Shown: positions 37,290 through 50,298 of the stretch, one piece after another
Position numbering within the stretch: position 1 is the stretch's first letter
Layout of the letters: every line of letters starts with the position of its first letter
Source: Gymnorhina tibicen
Taxonomy: Eukaryota > Chordata > Aves > Passeriformes > Artamidae
NCBI GenBank assembly: GCA_013399875.1
Contig: VXAZ01001058.1
Span: 3,225,844-3,289,843, forward strand
Direction: 5' to 3'
DNA: 64,000 nucleotides
Notes under the pieces: model-generated
Database searches by the model: none
What the model was told of the DNA's origin: nothing
What the model saw: only the letters and a program-made list of their open reading frames with translations
Made by a program: the position numbers and the translations under genes

Positions 37290-37360
37290 TACAAATAAAT
37301 AAATAAATAAAAAAAATTAACAAAAAAAAAAAAAGAAGAAAAAAAAATAAAAAGAAACTA
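37290..37360. repeat. A-rich low complexity with (AAAT)n
   Basis: An AAAT tandem followed by A runs in the BCL7A 3' UTR. Confidence 0.85.
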
Positions 37361-37690
37361 GAAGCAAGCAAGTAATTTAGCTGAGTTTGTGGAACACGTG
37401 GGAAGGCCTTCCGGATAATCGATTTACTCAGCCAAACATTTTATAGCAGAACTATTCCTTGGAATTTTTATGCTTGGGAAAGTAGTTGTTAAACATTCCA
37501 AAAAGTGCTGGCACTTACAAAACAACAAAAAAAAATAATCAACAAGGCAGTATAAAATATCGGTTTTGGGTGGCTATCTTCATACATAAACATTGTCATG
37601 TTTTGGAATGTTCTTTATATCTAAGGGCCTGTTAGAAGGTGTAATGAATTTTGTTTTCTTCAATACCTAATCGTTTTCCATCTTATGATT

Positions 37691-37705
37691 TGTGTGTGTG
37701 TGTGT
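37691..37705. repeat. Short (TG)n microsatellite
   Basis: About seven TG units shortly upstream of the distal BCL7A poly(A) signal. Confidence 0.8.
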
Positions 37706-37783
37706 TGTACAGCAGTATAATTTTTCACTTATTTATTCCATCGGTAGTTATGGTTTGTACAATGTACAATGGTTTCATTTCAA

Positions 37784-37794
37784 AATAAAATAAA
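37784..37794 (+). terminator. BCL7A: Candidate distal BCL7A poly(A) signal (two overlapping AATAAA)
   Basis: Overlapping hexamers at 37784-37789 and 37789-37794, followed by T- and GT-rich sequence (tttgctgtgtg, aatttttatc), a fitting cleavage and polyadenylation context. Confidence 0.6.
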
Positions 37795-37810
37795 AAATCA
37801 CAACATGATT

Positions 37811-40735
37811 TGCTGTGTGAATAATTTTTATCAAGAAACTTAATCTCAGTTTGGTGTTTTTTTTTTTTTTTTTTTAATTTGCAATAAATTTCTGGTTTTA
37901 TAAACGGTATTTGAAAATGCGCATTCTCTGGTGTTGTCTCGTTTGGTAACGTGTAAAATGATCCACCTTTGAGCAGTCCAAAGGTGTCTTGATAATTGCG
38001 TGGTGGGGCAGGGGGCAGGTGCTGGTTGTGAGAACAACAAACAGATACGGCCAATGTAATTACAGCAATCTGCAGAATAATTCGGTAATTTAAGATAATT
38101 CAAGTACCAAATTCCTCATTTGGTGCTCGGATTATGTGTTGTGGTAACTCAAACTGGAGGGGGGAGGGAAGGGAGAGCGTGGAAACGTGCTTCACTTTGG
38201 AAACGAGCTCGAGTCTGATGCTTGCAAGGATGAAACTCCGGAAGAGTTTTGGAAAGATTCTTTACATTCGAGATGGATATAAAGTGTCCATCTTATTTTT
38301 AGTGTTCGGTGTGCTCTGTCCCAAGGTGGCCCCGAGTTGCACAGGCAGCTGGACTGGGCTGCTGGCTCTGGCTCCCAGAGGGGCGAGCCCCAGCCCGCTC
38401 CCACCTTGGCTCTGTTGCCTCCCTCTCATTTACCGAGGTGCTCGTAACATCCTCACCGACCCCTTGCATTCACTAACCTGGGAAGGAAACTATTTTAGTT
38501 TGGTTTTTTTCCTTCCCCAGATTAGTGAATTAAACCAGGAGACACATATCAAGGAGTTCATACGGGGTGGAACTGGAGAGAGAGGAAAGGACAGGTAGAA
38601 GCAAGGCTGTAACTCAAGATGGGTCCCAGAAGGAAAGGCCTCTGAACAGGTAAGGCTTGTGCCAGGGAGTGAGCAGCAGCAGTCTGGGGCAGGGCACGGC
38701 TGGAGGTTGTCCCTGTGGTTTCCTGGGAGCAGGACAGGCACGGAGCCCCGGCGGAGTGGGGCACACAAGGCTGGGCTAGGCTGGGCTCCCGCACTCAGCC
38801 CCGGCCCAGGCTGAGTCAGATTCTTGGACCTCTTTCCCTCAGTATGGGAATGCTTATCTTCCTGGCTGTAGATTCGGGAGGATAACCTCACCACTAAGTG
38901 GTGTGGAATATACTGTGGGCATTAAACAGCTAGGATGTCTCTGTTCGGTGTGTATTACAGTCGAATTCTGAGTCCTCCTCCTGTGCTAAAAGCCTATTTC
39001 AGGGAATTGATGTTCCTTGAAGGAGCATCATCAGAAGCTGGCGGCCTGTGTTTCACCTTGCACTGTGGATTGATGAAAAACAGTAAGAAAAGACACACTC
39101 AAAAGATGCTGTGGCCTCTTAGTGTTTCCCTGTGCCTCCTGGAATTCCTTGCCGTGGAGGAGGAGAGGATTGCTGGCAGTCTTGAACTGTTACTGATCAC
39201 CTAAATGCTCACCTTAAAAAGGCAAACCGAGAGGTCTGTCTCCAAAGCAGGTGGATTTATTTTAAGGGATGCCCCTTTCCTTGCATCTGGCAGAGGAGAA
39301 AACCCTGAATGTTTATTAAGTTAGTAGTTGTAGCTTAAGGCTGCTGCCCTTTCTTTAAATGATGGTGTACTCCTAACTCTTCCTAGAAAATTGCACTGCT
39401 ACCTAATGACTTTAACAAGTTACCCCTCTTTTCCTACAGGAGGAAACACGTGTGGCTTGCTTAGAGTTCAGTGAGGTCAATGTACAGGCTGTTGTCATGG
39501 AAGTACTTTATACAGTGCTGCTACTGATGTGATTTTTTTTTAGCTCAGATTTAGTTCTTAACAAACTCCATGGGAGACTTTTAATAGGTATTGTTAAACT
39601 GTGAATGTTGTTTTGGAATGTTTTAATTTTTTTGTACTTAAAATATTCTCTGAATGGCTTGCTGGGAGGCAGCACTTCATTTTTTTTTTTTTAAAGGAGA
39701 TGTTTAATATAAAGTAGCAATAACCAGCTTTGAAGCTAAATATGATGGGCCTTTTCTTCAAAATTTGAGTAATATGTGATGCTGACTAAGAGCTAAATGC
39801 TAGTTTCGGTTTTTAAAGAGCTGAGACAGCTCTCACATGATGTGATCATTCCTTACTGTTGCTTTCATATGCGGGGAAGTGTTTGACCTACCACTCCTCC
39901 CCTAAACACAGGGATCAGCCTTGATTCCATGCTAATGGGGAATGTCAGATCACTGCATGGGCGTAATTGAGATATTGCAGGGATGCCTCTTCTCTCCTCG
40001 CCCAGCACTTGCTCTCAATCTCTTACGTCTCCCTTTATCTTATTTCTGGTTTAACACACCAGAAAAAGTAGCATGTGGCTATTTAATGTTTGGAAGCTTT
40101 TTCCCTCCTGATGGTGGCTATGTAGAAGAGCCTGGTTTTTTTCATTTTAAGTGTGAGGTCTTAGAACTGAAATAATATATGCAATTAGTGTAAATGCTTT
40201 GGAATGTGTGTCCTAGGATCTGACTGCTCTCCTAGCCGTGGAGGTTTGCACTACAGGGCAAGTTTGAGATCTTTTCTCTCGACTTTGTGTACACGTACAT
40301 ACATGTATGGGGCTTTGTGCTGTAGGATGATGCTCTCTCCCCACACCGGCCCTATTGCCGTGCTTTTATGTTGACCTACAGGATCCATTGCTTCCTTTAT
40401 GCTTTTGAGAAGGATGAAATCTGATCTTGACTTCCCCTGGAACAATTGTGGTTCCTTTTCATGTGGCACCGAGCAGGTACTGGGTTAGGTGTGAGCCACC
40501 AGCCTGGCAGCAGAGGCTCCATGTCCTGACCTTTCTGTGACTCTGCAGGTTTCCAGCTTCTCTGGCTGCCCTGGCTTCTTGCAGACTGCTTCTAGAAAAT
40601 AATAAGCAATTTAGCGTATTAAAGACAGTTTAAGTATTTCTAGTGCAATCGCTCTCTCAGTATTCTTCAGACAGTTCTGGGCTATCCTCTACATCTCGCG
40701 TTCCTCACAGAGCCTTAAGTTTAGGGATGTTTTCC
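37811..40735. other. Intergenic region BCL7A-MLXIP
   Basis: About 2.9 kb. A long T run lies at about 37858-37876. A GC-richer patch at 38310-38460 and 38640-38820 carries ORFs in several frames, none of a family I recognise. No gene supported. Confidence 0.6.
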
Positions 40736-40737
40736 AT

Positions 40738-40966
40738 AATCGTTAGGGCTGGAAGGGACCTCTGGAGATCACCCAGTCCAACCCCCCTGCCCAGGCAGGG
40801 TCACCTGGAGCAGGTGACACAGGAACGCATCCAGGTGTGTTTGGAAGGTCTCCAGAGAGGGAGAACCCACGGCCTCCCTGGGCAGTCCCAGTGCTCTGCC
40901 ACCCTCAACGTAAAGGAGTTCTTCCTCATGTTGCGGTGAAACTTTTTGTGGTTTAGTTTGGTTTAA
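40738..40966 (-). mobile_element. CR1 LINE fragment, antisense
   Basis: Clear reverse complement of an avian CR1 3' end: gttagggctggaagggacct, ggagatcacccagtccaacc, ggaacgcatccaggtg, cctccctgggcag and gttcttcctcatgttg. About 230 bp. It is followed by an A run to 40981. Confidence 0.93.
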
Positions 40967-41259
40967 AAAAAAAAAAAAAAAGAATTGTCCTGCTGGATGC
41001 AAGTCCCCGCTGGATCATTTAAACCAGCCATCCTCAGAAGGAGGGCAGCAGCAATGCCTTCCCCCCCTTTTTTTTTTTACCTTGGTGATCCTGGTGGAAG
41101 CTCGGGGTGTCCCCCATTCCCCCCATCCCGGTGCCGCGCTGCCGGCGGGGGCAGGGCGGCGGCGGGGCCGCTCCGTCGCCTTTAAGCGCGGCGGGGGCCG
41201 GCGCGGGGCGGAGCGGGGCGGTGGCGGCGCAGAGCGGGCGCGGGCTCGGCCGCGGCGGC

Positions 41260-41437
41260 NNNNNNNNNNNNNNNNNNNNNNNNNNNNNNNNNNNNNNNNN
41301 NNNNNNNNNNNNNNNNNNNNNNNNNNNNNNNNNNNNNNNNNNNNNNNNNNNNNNNNNNNNNNNNNNNNNNNNNNNNNNNNNNNNNNNNNNNNNNNNNNNN
41401 NNNNNNNNNNNNNNNNNNNNNNNNNNNNNNNNNNNNN
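41260..41437. other. Assembly gap (178 n), hides the MLXIP start
   Basis: Run of 178 n directly before the visible end of MLXIP coding exon 1. No ATG occurs in any frame from 41186 to 41259, so the start codon is in the gap, or in an exon not seen. Confidence 0.95.
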
Positions 41438-41484
41438 GACGCGTCCCTCACGAAGCTCTTCGAGTGCATGTCCCTGGCCTACAG
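41438..41484 (+). CDS. MLXIP: MLXIP (MondoA) first coding exon, 3' end only
   Basis: Mondo family bHLH-leucine-zipper factor. It pairs with MLX, shuttles between cytoplasm (and mitochondrial surface) and nucleus, and induces genes such as TXNIP in response to glucose-6-phosphate. Only 15 codons plus two bases are visible, reading DASLTKLFECMSLAY and ending tacag|gtaccg. This is the nuclear-export-signal segment of the N-terminal Mondo conserved region, and the split Ser codon fits the known continuation. DAS and the Lys in TKLFE fit MLXIP better than MLXIPL (ChREBP), which I recall with Pro and Arg there; M-S-L is ChREBP-like. The order after BCL7A supports MLXIP. The glucose-sensing remainder, bHLH-Zip and dimerisation domains lie beyond the window. 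Confidence 0.88.
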
Positions 41485-44400
41485 GTACCGCCGGGGGCCG
41501 AGCGGCGCCGGGAGCGAGTCCCGGCCGCGGGGAAAGCCCCGGCCGGGCTGGGCGGGGGCACCGCGCCGGGGACCCGGGGCCGTGTGAGGGGCGAGGGCGA
41601 GGCCGAGCGGGGACCCCCCCGGCCCGACCCGACCCGCACGCGGGGTTTCGGTGCCGCTTTTGTTTTCAGCGAACTTGGGGATCCTGGCGGGGGCTTTTCC
41701 GCAGGCCTGAGGCCCGTGGTTCGGGGTGAGCGGGGGGCTCTCGCTGCCCCCCCCCGCCGTGAGGGCTGAGGGATGGGGTCCCGCTAGCCCCGGCTGGCTG
41801 CTGGTGCCGCTGGAAACCCTCAGCATCCCGCGGCCGGGCTGGGAGCGAGTGGAAGCCTCTAGTGCTAAACAGAAACCCTTAAAGGGCAAAGTGCCCCGCT
41901 CGATGTGAAACCCGGCCAATTTTCCTTCTTCCCCTCCCCAAATTTTATTTTTATAACAGTCAAGCAAGCGGGCTCTGTCGCTGTTTCCTTTGTTCCTGTG
42001 GTGGCTGCAGCTGGCAGCAGCACTTCCTGGGTTTATCTGCACCTTTTGCTCAGACTTCAGTTGTGCTTTTCATCTATCTCTTCAGTAAGGCGTTATATTC
42101 ACATTTATCCCCTTTGTCTGTCATCCAAAATGGAGGCAGAGCTGTGGAATAGAAGTGTTTTGGAAAGATGTGTGTCTGCTCGAGTCTTTTGTTCCGTGTG
42201 ATACAGCAGAAACCGGATCCAATCTGATGTTCTTTGCTGAGCATATTTTGGAAGTTGATTAAAAGGGCTGATGGAAAATGCCTCTTGGCATATCAACGGG
42301 AATATTTATTTTCATCTATAGGAACCACATTAGCTTGCTAAAAGAAAATTAACTTTGCCCACCCCAAATTTCTCTATTTAAGTATTGCCCAATGAAGAGG
42401 AAACAATAGAACTATCTGTTCTGTACAGCAGCGAGAAGATGTAATGTAAGTTAATCTTAAAATTTTGATAATGTTGGCCAAGCATGTTAGTTATTAGTTA
42501 CTGCAGAGAGACCGGACCTCAGATAAGGTGTGTGCAACAGTAGACAAAAGTACTTTGCACTTACAAAAGAAATAAAAATGTAAGCCGTAACTAAAAATTA
42601 ATCAATCTGCCTTTATTGTACAAGCTGGGAGGAACTTGCAAAGGAACCACAGATATTATGAAGGACAGAACTGGACTGCTCATGTGCATCTGCTCCTTGG
42701 CCTCTGTCACCTTTGTTTTATTTTGTGCTTCCACTAGTGTGTCCTTGGGATTTTGAAACTGAGGATCACATCTAGTGCAAAGGAATAATTCTGTTACACT
42801 TACTGACAATACTGAACTCTGGTGTAGGTGAATAAATTGAGCACCAAATTCATTTCAGAAGCTAAAATTTTATCCTGCTTGCTGGTGGTAGCGTGAGGCA
42901 AGGTGCAGAAAATATCTTCTTAGAGGCTGCCAAAGAAAAGCACATTCTTAATGCTTCTGTCCTTTGGTACCTTAGGGTTTGCTGAGTTGCAGCCCTGAAG
43001 CATCCTGCCTGGATTCAGCCTGCTTATTCAGCAGCTTTGGGATACAATTTCTAACCAACTGTAGACTTGGGTCTAAAAAGGATTAAAGTAATTCTGGAAA
43101 GTCTGATTTGAGGCGATGAATGTGGCTGTGAAATGAGAAATGATCTCTTTTTAACAAATGGTTGAGCCTGTAGGTTGTAGGTCTCTCTGTCCACATCCTC
43201 CTCAGGAGGGATTTGATCTTGGTTGGTTTGTGGGGATGTTTTTGTGGCTGTTGCCCTCAGCTGTACCTTTCTCATTATTGTCTGTCAGATCCAGCACTGA
43301 CAAAACACACAGATTCTATGTCAACGTTTTCTGTGCTGCCTTTGCTGGATAGAAATTCACTCTAGAAAAGAACTGGGGGTGTGGAAACCAACACCAAAAA
43401 CTGTAACACAGAAAGGTGAAGACGTGTGGTTTTTGCTTCGTGGGGGCATGAGCTGACTGCAGAGCTGGGCGATGCAGCCGTGTTAAACCCAAGGAAGCTG
43501 CTGTAACGGAGCTCTCTGTGCAATATTTATTTACACGTGACACTCATTGCTGGTATTTCAGTGTTTAAAGTCTTAAAGAGAAGCAGTAGGACGTGGAGTA
43601 TCCATTAGCTTTGCCGATGGACTAGAAAGCAAAGTTTTTCTAGATTACCTCAGTCATTACCTGGGTCATTACCTCGGGTGGTTTGTTTGGAAGTGACCAA
43701 ATTTATGCTGCATCACGGATTCGTGGTGTAACCTGGGCTCTTTCAGTTGTGCTCAAAATTTTTTTCAGTTTGGCTTTGTGCTGTTAACCGTCAAACTTTT
43801 TATGATAAAAAAAGTTATTTCTGAGCACCAGGGAAGTGATTCCCTCAGGCCTCTGAGCAGTACAAGCCAACATGATTCTAATTTTCATCACAGCTGTTTC
43901 AGTCACGTATCCAGTTGCACAGCTTGAAAAGTCTCATTTCAGATAAGCCATTCCAGAGGGGAAAATATGCCTATAGCATACTCCCCTGTACAGAGAGCAG
44001 ATTAAAACTATTTTTTAAATTAATAAGTGACTTATAACCACTGGGGTTTACAACAGGTGTCACGTGGGCTGTACTTTATCTGTCATCTGTTTTTCTGATG
44101 AGATTGATTGTGGGAGCTGTACCACACTGGCAGAGGTAAAAGAACATTGGTTTTCCCCTTTTAGCTCCTTCATCTCAGCTCTTTAAACCAATGTGACCTT
44201 GCAGACCTTGACATGTGGGTAACTAGAACTGACCTGTTGCAGGCAGGCCACTTTAAAGGCAAAAAGGTCTTAAAAAATGCGCTTCTCAAAAGGAGAAAGA
44301 CCTTTGACACTGCTCATTCTAATGAGAAACGGTGCTCCTGGTTGCATGACCTCCAGTATGCAGAATTAAGTAAAATGTTATGTCATCTTGATATTTCATT

Positions 44401-47400
44401 TAGTAAAGCCCTCTAATAACTTTACCTTTATCCAAATAATTACATTACCGAGAAATAACTTCCCAAATCTGAGCTGTATTCAGAAATGTTCCAACAACAG
44501 CATATAATGAAGGGGTTTTTTTCCCTGAGATTGGGACAGAAGAATTTTTTCTCTTTGTTTTGGAGACTTGTTGTCTCCAAAGAAGACATGAAGAATCATG
44601 TTCAGCTCCATGTAAAATGCAGACTGAAGACTTCTGTGAGGTGAAAAACTGTGCTTTACAAAAGGCCACTGTAAACCATTTGTTGCCCTGACAATCTGGA
44701 GTATGGGACATTGGACTTCCCTGTGGAAAGCTCTGCTTTGGGAAGAATGATGCATAGTTTAAGGTTCAAAACCTGAAATAGGAACTTTTCTGAACTGCAT
44801 GTGGAGCTCTGAAAAATGCATGTTGGGAATCAGTGACCTTGTGCTAGTTTATCTCTAGTGTAGAGAGGTAAATCCTGCTAAAATGACTAATGTTATTATT
44901 GCAGGGAGTAGGAAATACAGTGTATTACTCCTGGAAAAATTAGATTTAAAATGATTCTTTATTTTTTCTGTGTGCAAAATGGATAAGTGACAGTGCAGAT
45001 TTCAGTTACACTCAGCCAGTGTGTTGTATACACGCCCTGTGAAGAAATAAGAGGTTGATGAGGCTCTGAGACCATGTAAATAATTAATTCTGTATATGAA
45101 GGTTCCCTTCTTGTGCAGTGCTGGGGAGACAACCCTGCAGTGGAGAGCATGGGCTCCTCAGATGTGTGTGGTCATGTACATTGTGTAAACAAAGCACAAG
45201 CTTTATTTGTAGGAATTAGTAATGATACTACTCACACTGGGTGATGTTCTTTTTAAACTATTATATATTATTATGTCAGTCATTGCCCATCTTAGCGTAG
45301 GGCATGGTAGGGTAGATGATGACGACTTTGTGGGCTCATTTATTCTTAAGTAGCCTCAGAGTTCTCTCACCTCTTAATAAGAACTTAAGGAACACGCCAG
45401 GTGTTGTACTTGAGGTAAGAGCGTTAATGTTGGCATGAGACACTTGTCCCAAACCCTCTGGATCCTGCTTGCTAAAGCTGCACAGAGCAGGAGAGTGGGG
45501 TCTGGGAACTGGGACAAAGGCTGCCTTGTGAACAGCTTGCCAGGTCATTTCTAGATTTCATCTCTCCTCTTTAGTAATATGACTCCTTTACTTCATGTAG
45601 GTGTCAGCCAAAAATATTCCCTTCCTCGGTGGACTGACATTAGGGGTCAGCTTGTTTCCAGAGCACCCTTGCCACACATTCTTTGTTAGTGCAGCATGTG
45701 TTTGGGGAAGTTCTCAGCAGTGCTGATAGCACTTGGAGATTAAAAACTTCCAGAATTTAGTTACATATTTCACATGCTGCTTGTAGAAACTACTCCGATA
45801 AAAACACCTATATTCACCCTCTGAATTTAGCCAAACTTGAGCAGAGTTGCTGTCATAAGTATTTTTTAACCATAGTAAGGGTCAGTTCAAAGCAAGGATG
45901 CCGTATGAGTCAGGACTTTGGGACTGAGCCTCTTACCCTGCTTATGTCAACTGCTTGATATAGTCACAAGCTTTTAAGCTCTGTGTAAGATGCACTTTGA
46001 AATTCCACCTTGACAACCTTGAACCTCAGGATGGTTTGCAGAAAGGTTGCTGACCTGTTCTCGTCTCAGAGATGCATTTCTTTGCCAAAGTAAACATTGA
46101 GTAGTGGTAGTGTGAGAAGGCCTTAGTTCAAATTAAGGTTTTGGTGTCTTCAGGGCTACAAACGACTACAGGAAGAACAGACAAATTTTGTAGATAGAGG
46201 TTTAGATATAGGGGCAATTTCGTTTGTTTTGCTCCTGGCTATTTTGGTGTCTCTGCAGACTGGTTTCTGTGGACCTGGTTGTGCTGGGTGTTAATATTGA
46301 GGTGTGGGGTGCAGTAGTCACATTTTTCATTTAAAAAGCACATTGTTTTGTAATCTTTTGATTTACCCTTTAACCTACATGTGTTGTTGTAGTTATCATC
46401 TTGTGTTTTTACTCAGTAAACAGATGTTATTTTCTGGCTTAAATACAACATGGATTTCATAATCAACATTTTTGATGGATTGCTGAAATAGGGAAGAGGG
46501 AGCTAGTTTGTCCTCAGACTGCCAGTTCTCAAGAACTTCAGCGTGGTCTGAAAAAATTTGGCTGAACTTTGAGATTTGGCAATATTTTTAGTGAAGATTT
46601 TGTGCTGCATGATTATGATGTGCTTTGAATGGCAACAGAAATTAATATGTTGATTTCCAGTTCTCCCCCCCTTACCTGTTTTTATTTCGTTCTGCTGAGT
46701 GGCAAGAGGAATCAAAGCCAAGAAACCCAAAATTCAAGTCTTGGCTTTACTCATGTTTTTCCACACACCCCTTTAGTAGGTCGCTGAACCATTCTTGTTT
46801 GTTACTTTCCCATGTGGGGGAAAAAAATTTCCATTCCTTTGGAAAGCAGAGTTGATATTCAGTCACTTAAGCAGCTGCTTATCTGACTGTGTGTCCTTAA
46901 GCTATGATTAGTCTTAATCAAACAAAAGGGTATCTAGTGATGCTGCAAGCTGGGAAGGGGTGGGGAGGAATAAAGGGAGCTTTGTAGCCATTTTGAGCTG
47001 AAGGCTGGGCATTTCTGAGATGTCAGAGGCATTTTGACAGGCTTGAAGGAGAGAGTGAACTCTTTTAAGTTGTTATGGTGGGTGGAATTTTTCCCCTAAT
47101 AACTGTACTCAGAGATCTGCTGTTGTAAAGCAGGCAGAGTTGAAGGGGCAAGGAAGGAGGCTGGAAGCTCACTGAGATGTGGAGTAAAATAAAAGGATCT
47201 TTGAGGAATGCATTGAGTGAATTAGAAGGGCAAAGATAAAGCCACACGATGAGCTGGATAGTGTTGACAGAGGCCACAGGGATGGAAACAGGAAAGAAAA
47301 AATAAGATGCTGCAAAATTCAAGTCAAACAAAGGATGTCTCAGCTGACTGGGTGGGTTTGAGCCTGGGTTACAAACTCACTGAACCCATGTGAGTGAGGA

Positions 47401-47904
47401 AACATCCAGCAGCAGGGGTGGATGGAATGACAGCAAGGAAAGTGAAGTCTCTAATGGTGGTAGGGACTCTGGAGAAGAAAAGAGGTTGGAGTTGTACTTA
47501 GGTGAGATCTGATAAAAAGGACAGAGGTGAATGATCCCGATGAGTTGGGGAGAAAAGAGGATGTTGTAATGTTCTCCTGTTCAGGGCGGGAGAAATAGGA
47601 TTGAAAGGGAAGAGTATATAGAAAGTAAGGGTAGATGATGGAAGGTGTGGCTGGAGTCAGGAAAGTCCAGTGTTTATTCGTCATGCTTTGATCTGTGATG
47701 GGAGAGTTAGATAGGAAGCACTTGATGATGAGGGTGTGCCTGATAAAGGAGAAAATGAGCTGGATGGACCCCAGATACGGAAGTCATGGATGATCGAGCA
47801 GTAAGATGGGGGCAGGAGATCTGGAGTTCCTGGTCTGGCTCTTCTCATTCTGCCCTGTTGCCTTTTGCTGTTGGAGAGAAAGGGTTCTCTTTTTAAAACA
47901 GAAC

Positions 47905-47920
47905 AACAACAACAACAAAC
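47905..47920. repeat. Short (ACA)n microsatellite
   Basis: About five aac units in MLXIP intron 1. Confidence 0.8.
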
Positions 47921-49834
47921 CTTATCACTTGAGAAACCTGGACCAGTTTGGGTTTAATCTGGTATTTTATTTTTAATTAACAGACTACAGGCTATATGCT
48001 TGCAACTTCCTTTCTTTGTATGCAGAAATTAATTGCATTTACAGTTTCCCTCATCTGTCCTTTGATATCTTAATATCATTGGCACAAAGAGTTCTTTAAA
48101 GACAAAACTTCTAAGCTACTTCTGAGGAAAAAGACAAGCTTTCTAAACTCTTTGATGGCTATAGAAATATTTTACAGCTTTCATACAATTTTCCTTTCAC
48201 TCTGGAAAGGAAACCTTTAACATGTCCATAAGACAATTATGAAGATGATTAGGAAAAGTACTTGTTTCAGTTGCCTCCAAAGAAAATAGAGGTGGTTCTT
48301 TGTGTTTCAGACAGTGATGGAAAAACCTGAATCTGATTGTTTTTACTGCAAGCTAGAGTTACACTATTGTCACAGTTTCTGAAGCAGGAAGGCTTGAAAA
48401 ATGGGGTTAGGAAAAGCAAGGTTCTTCAGAAATTGCTTCAAATAGTTTTAGTACCAGAACAGAAATTCTGAACATGGTCTTTTCAAATATTTTTTGGTTT
48501 TTTGCTCAAATGGCAGTTGGAAGGTCATTTTTGGTTGTTTTTGAACATAAAACACGCTGACTTGGTGTCATTCCTGATATAATTAATGTAGCCATACCTT
48601 GATAAGTAAAGCAGCCATTGCCATGGGAAATGTTCCGGTGTGCGTTTGCCACCGCTTATTTACTTTGTGACACACAAGCACAAAGCTCTTCACTAACCCT
48701 TGGTTTCTTGGCTGTTGATCTTAGATAAATCAGTTACTGCTTTTTCCTCCCTTTCTCCCTTCTGAAAATGACCAAAACAGTCTCAGCACTTCAGAGCCCC
48801 AGATGTGTGTGCTGGTCTTTTTGAAAGGGGGAGACAAAGGCATGAAGTTTAGAAGTGAGCTGACATAGGAGTCTAAAAGGAAGCCCTAGCAAAGATTTAG
48901 GAGGGGATGATAAAGATGTGCAGCTTACTGACGCCTCCCTTAGAAAAGCTACTGAACTGATGAGGAACCCTACAGATACAAATTACAGGGTAATAAAACC
49001 AGGCTGATATTTGAAGGGCAGTCGTAATGTTTCTGGAAGGCAGTGCTCTGTTGAGTGCCCTTGGCCTTCACTGAACTGCCTGAGAAGCACCTGCTCCCTG
49101 CCCTGGCTCCGGTTCTGAGAGGCATCATTGTTCTCGTCCTGCACTCACCAAAAAACCTTTATTATCTGGAGCATCACTCTGGATTCCTGAGTGTGCTGCT
49201 GATAGTGGCCTTCTGGAGAATCTGGAAAACCCTTTTGTTGTTCTCTTGGGCTTGGAGGTCTAAATGGTGTGAGCTTCTCTGAGCTGTCAGATGGTTAATA
49301 GCCATTGGAGGCATGACCCCTTTCTGCAAGAGAGGTTTGTTCAGGAGCTGAATGTGCCGCTCCAGGCAGCAGCAGGACCCTGTCTGTTTGGGAACTCTTT
49401 ACTCTGCAAGCAGAAATTATGAGGGCTCCTTGTCTGTTTTCCTGCCTTGGCTCGATGCACTGCAGTTGCTGGACTCTGCCTCCCTGTGTTAAATCTGCTG
49501 TTGGACTGAGCAGAAGTTTGCTTGAACTCGGTGGGGATAGTGTTTTATCTTCCTGCTATTCCCATACGTGTGACAGTCTCTTAGAGGTCTCCTCCAGGCG
49601 TAATGCCTCTGAGGAGCAAGCTTAAGGAGAGCCTGGGTGACACCTTGGCAATTCTGTGTGGTGTGAATGGCTGCAGGGGAATTGCCATTCCCTCTCTGTT
49701 AAGCAGATTTCACTTTGTGCCTTAAGGTATGGAAACTCTTGAGTGGTGCTTAAGAGCAAGCTCAGCAGCAGTTACCTTTGTGAAAGATTAGTATTTTTAG
49801 TTTGCTGTCCAGCCGTGACATCAGCGGATAATAG

Positions 49835-49905
49835 AAAATGGGATTGGAAAGGACCATAGGAAGCCATCTAGGCCTAGGGAAAAAATTCCTTCCCTGGGCT
49901 GGTTA
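49835..49905 (-). mobile_element. Possible decayed CR1 fragment
   Basis: gggattggaaaggaccatag followed by gccatctagg resembles the antisense CR1 core (ggttggaagggacc, gatcatctag), but divergence is high and flanking CR1 blocks are missing. Confidence 0.35.
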
Positions 49906-50262
49906 TCCAGACCATGGCCACTTGCAAGGTATATGTAGGTACTAAGCCCGCAGTGTTAGGAGTGGTTCTCAGGGCTGCTTTGTCACCTGTGGGACTGTAA
50001 GAGAAAAGGTGACATGCCAGATGGAAAGGGCTTGCAGGGCACTGCTTGGATTATCATGTAGCAGGGTATTAGTGGAAGAATCTGATTCACTTCAATTAGT
50101 GATATGTCAGTGTGTTTTGGCCAGAATGCTCCTGACCTACAGATAACCCTTTGCCATGGCACGGTTGGTGACGTACCATGATGTGAGGAAAGGGTTCAGC
50201 TGTTTAAGTAGCTAAGCACTGCTGCTTAATGAATTGATCACTTTTCCTGAAAAGCACAGAAG

Positions 50263-50298
50263 AATTTTAATGACTTGTTAAATTTTAATGACTTGTTA
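50263..50298. repeat. Perfect 18-bp tandem duplication
   Basis: Two identical adjacent copies of an 18-bp unit (aattttaatgacttgtta) in MLXIP intron 1. Confidence 0.95.

Larger units (their letters stand above)
34223..37810 (+). other. BCL7A: BCL7A long 3' UTR (inferred extent)
   Basis: About 3.6 kb after the stop, taken to end at the tandem AATAAA near 37784. The family has a multi-kb 3' UTR. Earlier signals at 36015 and 36040 could give a shorter form of about 1.8 kb. The sequence is AU-rich except for a CpG-dense patch at 35440-35685 and a G-rich motif near 35900. The extent is inferred, not observed. Confidence 0.65.
41100..41800 (+). promoter_or_regulatory. MLXIP: MLXIP CpG-island promoter
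   Basis: Dense CpG on both sides of the second gap. GC boxes GGGGCGG at 41205-41211 and 41215-41221 lie just upstream. No proper TATA box (only ctttaag at 41180). The island extends into intron 1 to about 41800. Confidence 0.8.

Noticed and set aside
38134..38894. ORFs of 154 (+) and 134 (-) codons between BCL7A and MLXIP.
   Set aside because: Overlapping on opposite strands, no known family, no promoter or splice evidence.
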